DNA of 25,874 nucleotides from JADJTT01 sp049306275 (lineage in GTDB: Bacteria; Bacteroidota; Bacteroidia; Chitinophagales; Saprospiraceae). A model generated the notes under the pieces. That model worked only from the letters and a program-made list of their open reading frames with translations, was not told the DNA's origin and did not search any database. Positions within the stretch are counted from its first letter, which is position 1, and each line of letters opens with the position of its first letter. This document shows positions 22,628 to 25,874 of this stretch, piece by piece. A program made the translations under genes and the position numbers. The stretch spans positions 1 to 25,874 of the forward strand of contig JBAQQB010000185.1 in the NCBI GenBank assembly GCA_049306275.1, written 5' to 3'.

Positions 22628-23299
22628 TTAGATGGAGCGGATGAGTTCGATGGATTTGAGTTGGCGGATGGTTTCTACAGGGTCTTTTGACTTGAAGACG
22701 CTATTGCCGGCTACGAGCACATCGGCGCCGGCCTGGAGGAGGGACTCGGCGTTTTGGAGGCCAACGCCGCCGTCGATCTCGATGAGGGTGGAGGCGTTGT
22801 GGGCGATGATCATCTCGCGGAGTTTGCGCACTTTGGGGAGGGTCTGGTAGATGAACTTTTGTCCGCCGAAGCCGGGGTTGACCGACATCATGCAGACCAG
22901 ATCGATGTCTCCGATGAGGTCTTCGAGCACGGAGACGGGGGTGTGGGGGTTGAGGGCCACGCCCGCTTTGGCGCCGCTTTCCTTGATCTGGTGCACCACG
23001 CGGTGCAGGTGGGGGCAGGCTTCGTAGTGCACGGAGATCACGTCGGCGCCGGCTTTGCGGAAGTCTTCGACGTAGCGCTCGGGCTCCACGATCATGAGGT
23101 GGACGTCGAGGGGTTTTTCGGCCATTTTTTTCATGGCCTCTACGACGAACATACCGAAGGTGATGTTGGGCACGAAGCGGCCGTCCATAACGTCGAGGTG
23201 AAACCAATCGGCCAGGCTTTCATTGACCATGGCGAATTCTTCGGCCAGGCGGGTGAAATCGGCGGCGAGAACGGAGGGAGCGATGAGATGCTGTTTCAT
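22628..23299 (-). CDS. rpe: ribulose-phosphate 3-epimerase
   Basis: Interconverts ribulose 5-phosphate and xylulose 5-phosphate in the pentose phosphate pathway. A 223-aa TIM barrel with family motifs: IAPSVLAADF at the N-terminus, FHLDVMDGRFVPNITFG (metal-binding His/Asp), DVHLMIVEPERYV, MSVNPGFGGQKF and EIDGGVGLQNA. Length is normal. A perfect TACCTTTG element ends 4 nt before the ATG, so the mRNA may be nearly leaderless or start further downstream. The TonB-dependent receptor follows after 37 nt. Confidence 0.97.
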   Translation of the reverse strand: MKQHLIAPSVLAADFTRLAEEFAMVNESLADWFHLDVMDGRFVPNITFGMFVVEAMKKMAEKPLDVHLMIVEPERYVEDFRKAGADVISVHYEACPHLHRVVHQIKESGAKAGVALNPHTPVSVLEDLIGDIDLVCMMSVNPGFGGQKFIYQTLPKVRKLREMIIAHNASTLIEIDGGVGLQNAESLLQAGADVLVAGNSVFKSKDPVETIRQLKSIELIRSI

Positions 23300-23303
23300 G
23301 CCG

Positions 23304-23336
23304 CAAAGGTACAGAGTGCAGCTAAATTTATTGCAA
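23304..23336 (-). promoter_or_regulatory. candidate promoter of rpe
   Basis: On the minus strand TACCTTTG (23311-23304) is an exact match to the Bacteroidota -7 consensus TAnnTTTG, with TTG 22 nt upstream (23336-23334). It ends 4 nt before the start codon, implying a very short or absent leader. Confidence 0.55.
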
Positions 23337-23384
23337 CGTTTATCGTTTACGAATTTGTAAACGATAAACGCTAAACGATAAACG
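23337..23384. terminator. CGTTTATCG hairpin after the exonuclease gene
   Basis: CGTTTATCGTTTAC (23337-23350) pairs perfectly with GTAAACGATAAACG (23357-23370), a 14-bp stem and 6-nt loop, and a further copy of the word (CTAAACGATAAACG) follows to 23384. It lies between the exonuclease stop and the rpe promoter. The word CGTTTATCG appears again twice at the right edge of the window (25854-25874). Confidence 0.7.
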
Positions 23385-23386
23385 TC

Positions 23387-24157
23387 TTATTCCCTCCCCA
23401 CATGCACCACCTGATCCTCTGTCAGAATGGGCATGCGGCGCAGGCGGAGGAGGAGTTGCACGGTGGCCAGCACATCTTTTTCGCAATAGAGGGCGATGCG
23501 GTCGAGGTCGTTTTCTTCCCAGAACACCCTGCCCACCTGGCTGCCGTCGATGTCTTCCTTGGGGGAAGGGAAATTCAGCACGGCGGCGAGGAGTTTGAGG
23601 GAGGTGAAGCTCTTCTTGTCGCCGAACTTCCAAAGCTCCATAGTGTCGAGCATATGCTGGGTCTCCCAGGGTTTTTTGCCTGAAATATCCAGCATGGCCG
23701 GGAAGGGCATCTGATTGATCACCATGCGGCGGCAGATGTAGGGGATGTCGAATTCCTTGATATTGTGGCCACACAGGAAATGCCTGGCGGGATTGTTGAA
23801 ATACTGCCCCAGCAGATGGGAGAAACCCTCGAGCACCTCGGCCTCGTCTTCACTGGCGAATGACTTGAGGCGCAGGCGCAGGCGTTGATCTTCCTTGTCG
23901 CGCACCACGAAACCCACCGAGATGCAGATGATCTTGCCGAACTCGGCGTAGATGGCCGCGCGGTCCTGGTACAGTTGGGCCGCCGTTTCATCGTCGATCT
24001 CTCCCTCCTGCCTGCTGATGCCCTGGGCTTTGTGTTTCCAGAGATCGCGCAGGTGTTCGGGGAGTTCTTCGAAATGAGGCTCCCCGCAGACACATTCTAT
24101 ATCGAGGAACAAAATATTGGCGATATCGATGGCGTTCAACATTTCCATTTCCGGCAC
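23387..24157 (-). CDS. predicted 3'-5' exonuclease, PolB-type DEDD domain
   Basis: A 256-aa soluble protein with the three exonuclease motifs of the DnaQ-like/PolB proofreading fold: ILFLDIECV near residue 18 (ExoI, Asp and Glu), CGHNIKEFDIPYICRR near 130 (ExoII, N-x4-D) and LYCEKDVLATVQLLLRL near 220 (ExoIII, Y-x3-D). All four acidic positions are present, so it should be catalytically competent on single-stranded ends, with a repair role presumed. Stand-alone proteins of this type are common in Bacteroidota. Starts at Met4 or Met6 are also possible. It is divergent from the coiled-coil gene at 24289. Confidence 0.9.
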   Translation of the reverse strand: MPEMEMLNAIDIANILFLDIECVCGEPHFEELPEHLRDLWKHKAQGISRQEGEIDDETAAQLYQDRAAIYAEFGKIICISVGFVVRDKEDQRLRLRLKSFASEDEAEVLEGFSHLLGQYFNNPARHFLCGHNIKEFDIPYICRRMVINQMPFPAMLDISGKKPWETQHMLDTMELWKFGDKKSFTSLKLLAAVLNFPSPKEDIDGSQVGRVFWEENDLDRIALYCEKDVLATVQLLLRLRRMPILTEDQVVHVGRE

Positions 24158-24288
24158 AGGTTTTGATGGGAAAAGATAAAAAATTTTACATCGCCGCTGA
24201 ACATTTTTTCTGCCAAATACCTAATTGATTTGAAAAGCTGACCAATTCATTCAGTAAAGGACATTTAAAAATAAAACAAAACTTTTTT

Positions 24289-25293
24289 ATGACAACGACC
24301 AATGTGAATCCCAGTCCCAACGCGAACCAGTCCAAGCAACGCCTCACGGCCATCGCTGTGGTGATCGTGGCCGCACTGCTCATCGTAAACGGTATCCTGC
24401 TCTACAGCTGGCTCAGCCAGAAAAAGGTAGCCGAACAGACTACTGCTCAACTGGAAGAGACCGAAAGCCTCAAGCAGGAACTGGAATCCCAGTACAACAA
24501 CGCGCTTGCCGAACTGGAAACCATGCGCGGTACCAATGACGAGCTCAACAACCTGATCGACCAGAAAGAAGCTGAACTCAAAGACGCTCGCGACAGGATC
24601 GACCGCCTGATCAATAATGATCTGGGCAAGGCCAAGTCGGAAATCAAAAACCTCAAGTCCCAGCTCAACCAATACATCGCCGAGATCAACGATCTGAAGG
24701 CGCAAAACGAGCAGCTGGCAACGGCCAATACTCAGCTGAGCGAGGAAAAGACCTTGCTGCAATCTGATCTGGAGCAGCAGAAAATGGCTAATGAGGAACT
24801 CACCGCCACCAAAACTGCCCTTGTCAGCGAAAAAGAAGAATTGACCACCCGCAACCAGGATCTGACCAAAACCGTCAATTTCGCTTCCGTGGTCAAAGTT
24901 GAAGAAGTGGAAGTGACCGGGTACTCCTTCCGCGACAGCGGCAAACCGGTGAAGAAAACCGCCGCCAAAAACGTGGAACAACTCGAGATCTGCTTCAACA
25001 CCACCGTCAACGAAGTTGCCCGCGCAGGCCGCGAATACTTCTACATCCGCGTCATCAGCCCCAGCGGCGAAACCCTCGCCGTCGACGATATGGGCAGCGG
25101 TATCATGACCAGCAGCAAGACCAACGAGAAGATCCGCTACACGCAGGTCAAAGAACTCGAATACGGCAACGACGCCGGCAACGCTTGCGCCTCCTGGTCG
25201 CCCGGCACTAACCTCTTCCAGCCCGGTATCTACCAGGTGGAAGTGTACAACAAAGGCTACCTGGCCGGTTCGGGTACCTTCAAGCTGAAGTAA
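24289..25293 (+). CDS. membrane-anchored coiled-coil protein of unknown function
   Basis: A 334-aa protein: a short polar cytosolic N-terminus (1-21), one transmembrane helix (about 22-44, LTAIAVVIVAALLIVNGILL), a long coiled coil from about 48 to 195 (heptads rich in Leu, Glu, Gln, Lys), and a C-terminal globular beta-type domain from 200 (FASVVKVEEVEVTGYSFRDS ... LAGSGTFKLK). The topology suggests a periplasmic rod with a terminal domain, as in envelope spacers or gliding/secretion accessory proteins. No family recognised with certainty. The AT-rich leader just before the ATG (AAAATAAAACAAAAC) is typical of well-translated Bacteroidota genes without a Shine-Dalgarno. Confidence 0.88.
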   Translation: MTTTNVNPSPNANQSKQRLTAIAVVIVAALLIVNGILLYSWLSQKKVAEQTTAQLEETESLKQELESQYNNALAELETMRGTNDELNNLIDQKEAELKDARDRIDRLINNDLGKAKSEIKNLKSQLNQYIAEINDLKAQNEQLATANTQLSEEKTLLQSDLEQQKMANEELTATKTALVSEKEELTTRNQDLTKTVNFASVVKVEEVEVTGYSFRDSGKPVKKTAAKNVEQLEICFNTTVNEVARAGREYFYIRVISPSGETLAVDDMGSGIMTSSKTNEKIRYTQVKELEYGNDAGNACASWSPGTNLFQPGIYQVEVYNKGYLAGSGTFKLK

Positions 25294-25319
25294 TTTTTTT
25301 CAAGTAATCTTTTTGGTTA

Positions 25320-25378
25320 GTTGAGAAGTTGAGAAGGTGAGAAGTGGACTCCACTCCTCACCTTCTCAACTTTTCAAC
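25320..25378. terminator. inverted GTTGAGAA-word hairpin
   Basis: The left arm 25320-25348 (GTTGAGAAGTTGAGAAGGTG and on) and right arm ending 25378 pair over about 28 bp with three mismatches and a tiny loop at GACTCC. The left arm is itself a tandem repeat of GTTGAGAA. It separates the coiled-coil gene from the DUF1573 gene and likely terminates the first. Confidence 0.75.
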
Positions 25379-25390
25379 TATCTTTATTCT

Positions 25391-25747
25391 ATGATACACC
25401 TTCTCCTCCTCCTCCTCCTTCCTTTATTCCAAACCCAGCCCCTCGTCGAATGGCTCGGCCCCACCGAAGCCGAAGTGGGCGCAATTCCCTACAGACAACC
25501 GCACTTCATTCGCTTTCCTTTCCGCAACACGGGCGAAGAGCCCCTCCTCATCGACAACATCCGCACAGGCTGCGGATGCACGGCTCCTGAGTGGAGCGAA
25601 GCAGCCGTCGCGCCAGGCGACACCTCCAGCATTCTCATCGAATACGATGCAGAGCGCCTGGGGTATTTCCGGCAGTGGATCAGGGTTTATTTCCACGGGC
25701 AACGGAAGGCTGAACGGCTCTGGATAGAAGGGCAAGTCGTCGAGTAA
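25391..25747 (+). CDS. DUF1573-type exported protein
   Basis: A 118-aa protein with a short Leu-rich signal sequence (MIHLLLLLLLPLFQTQP) and one Ig-like DUF1573 domain: FPFRNTGEEPLLIDNIRTGC, then GCTAPEWSEAAVAPGDTSSI and the final IEGQVVE. The CGCTxPxW-PG pattern is the family hallmark and is widespread in Bacteroidota exported proteins, whose role is not known. The frame opens at 25337, but that part lies in the hairpin right arm, so Met at 25391 starting the signal peptide is chosen. Confidence 0.88.
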   Translation: MIHLLLLLLLPLFQTQPLVEWLGPTEAEVGAIPYRQPHFIRFPFRNTGEEPLLIDNIRTGCGCTAPEWSEAAVAPGDTSSILIEYDAERLGYFRQWIRVYFHGQRKAERLWIEGQVVE

Positions 25748-25775
25748 ACGCCGCTCGTCGATTCTTTCCGGCCGA

Positions 25776-25806
25776 TTGGGCTCAACCCGCAATTTTTTTA
25801 ACTTTG
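25776..25806 (+). promoter_or_regulatory. candidate promoter at the right edge
   Basis: TTG (25776-25778), a 20-nt spacer, then TAACTTTG (25799-25806), an exact TAnnTTTG match. This is the best full promoter match in the window. It faces right, toward a possible gene at 25818. Confidence 0.6.
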
Positions 25807-25817
25807 CGCGGTTATTC

Positions 25818-25874
25818 ATGGTATTACAACATCAATTGGAGAACCAGGAACCGTTTATCGTCGATCGTTTATCG
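25818..25874 (+). CDS. possible 5' end of a gene cut by the window edge
   Basis: ATG at 25818 lies 12 nt after the TAACTTTG element and opens 19 codons (MVLQHQLENQEPFIVDRLS) to the edge. Too short to identify. The last 21 nt contain CGTTTATCG twice, the same word as in the hairpin at 23337-23384, so this may instead be an intergenic repeat. Confidence 0.4.
   Translation, partial: MVLQHQLENQEPFIVDRLS

Noticed and set aside
25424..25819. 131-codon minus-strand frame at the right end
   Set aside because: Antisense to the DUF1573 gene, whose signal peptide and CGCT motif are convincing.

Overview
The window looks like a chromosomal segment of a Bacteroidota bacterium, probably Saprospiria (Lewinella/Haliscomenobacter/Phaeodactylibacter-like). 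The support is a type IX secretion C-terminal domain on a PKD-repeat protein, a TonB-dependent receptor with a CarboxypepD_reg-like N-terminus, an S16 with a long acidic Ala/Glu tail, promoter-like TTG-N20-TAnnTTTG elements, and weak Shine-Dalgarno signals. The assignment is inferred from gene content and not from any search.

Layout. 1-4746: a terminator from an upstream gene, a dispersed palindromic repeat, GTP-type PEP carboxykinase (pckA), pdxJ on the opposite strand, then a CPBP-family membrane protease overlapping cdsA by 4 nt. 4755-11162: one minus-strand locus, read from high to low coordinates: CHAT caspase-like protease, STAND-type P-loop NTPase with a transmembrane segment and a C-terminal FGE-sulfatase/C-type-lectin-fold domain, HRDC-domain protein, reverse transcriptase, non-coding template repeat (TR) and terminator-like hairpin. 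11237-12272: a divergent pair of small genes, the first resembling a polymorphic-toxin nuclease module. 12513-16837: bifunctional trehalose-6-P synthase/phosphatase, an unrecognised 475-aa reading frame (463 aa from the preferred start) and rpsP, all minus. 16983-20046: a secreted Gly-rich/PKD protein, a 47-aa membrane peptide and two more copies of the palindromic repeat. 20047-24157: TonB-dependent receptor, rpe and a DEDD-type 3'-5' exonuclease, all minus. 24289-25874: a membrane-anchored coiled-coil protein, a DUF1573-type lipoprotein-sized protein, and a possible gene start cut by the window edge.

The main result is a diversity-generating retroelement (DGR) wired into a conflict/defence-type signalling pair. 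The TR (4899-5026) and the variable repeat VR at the 3' end of the STAND-FGE gene (6603-6734) align with 11 substitutions outside one indel segment, and all 11 fall at TR adenines (6 A-to-T, 5 A-to-G on the coding strand). The reverse transcriptase therefore appears to rewrite the putative ligand-binding face of a STAND sensor whose partner is a CHAT protease. The current VR carries an indel that shifts the frame and removes the conserved C-terminal GFRLV end of the FGE domain. Removing a single C from a C5 run restores it. A 23-24 nt segment just after the TR recurs, inverted, just after the VR, so the TR RNA flank could pair with the target coding strand or mRNA.

A second theme is intergenic repeat structure. 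Three units of about 116 bp each carry two ACCTCGGAGAGGT palindromes exactly 50 bp apart. Many gene ends and starts carry inverted repeats built from short tandem words (GGTTGTT, GTTGAGAA, CGTTTATCG, GGTGAAAA).
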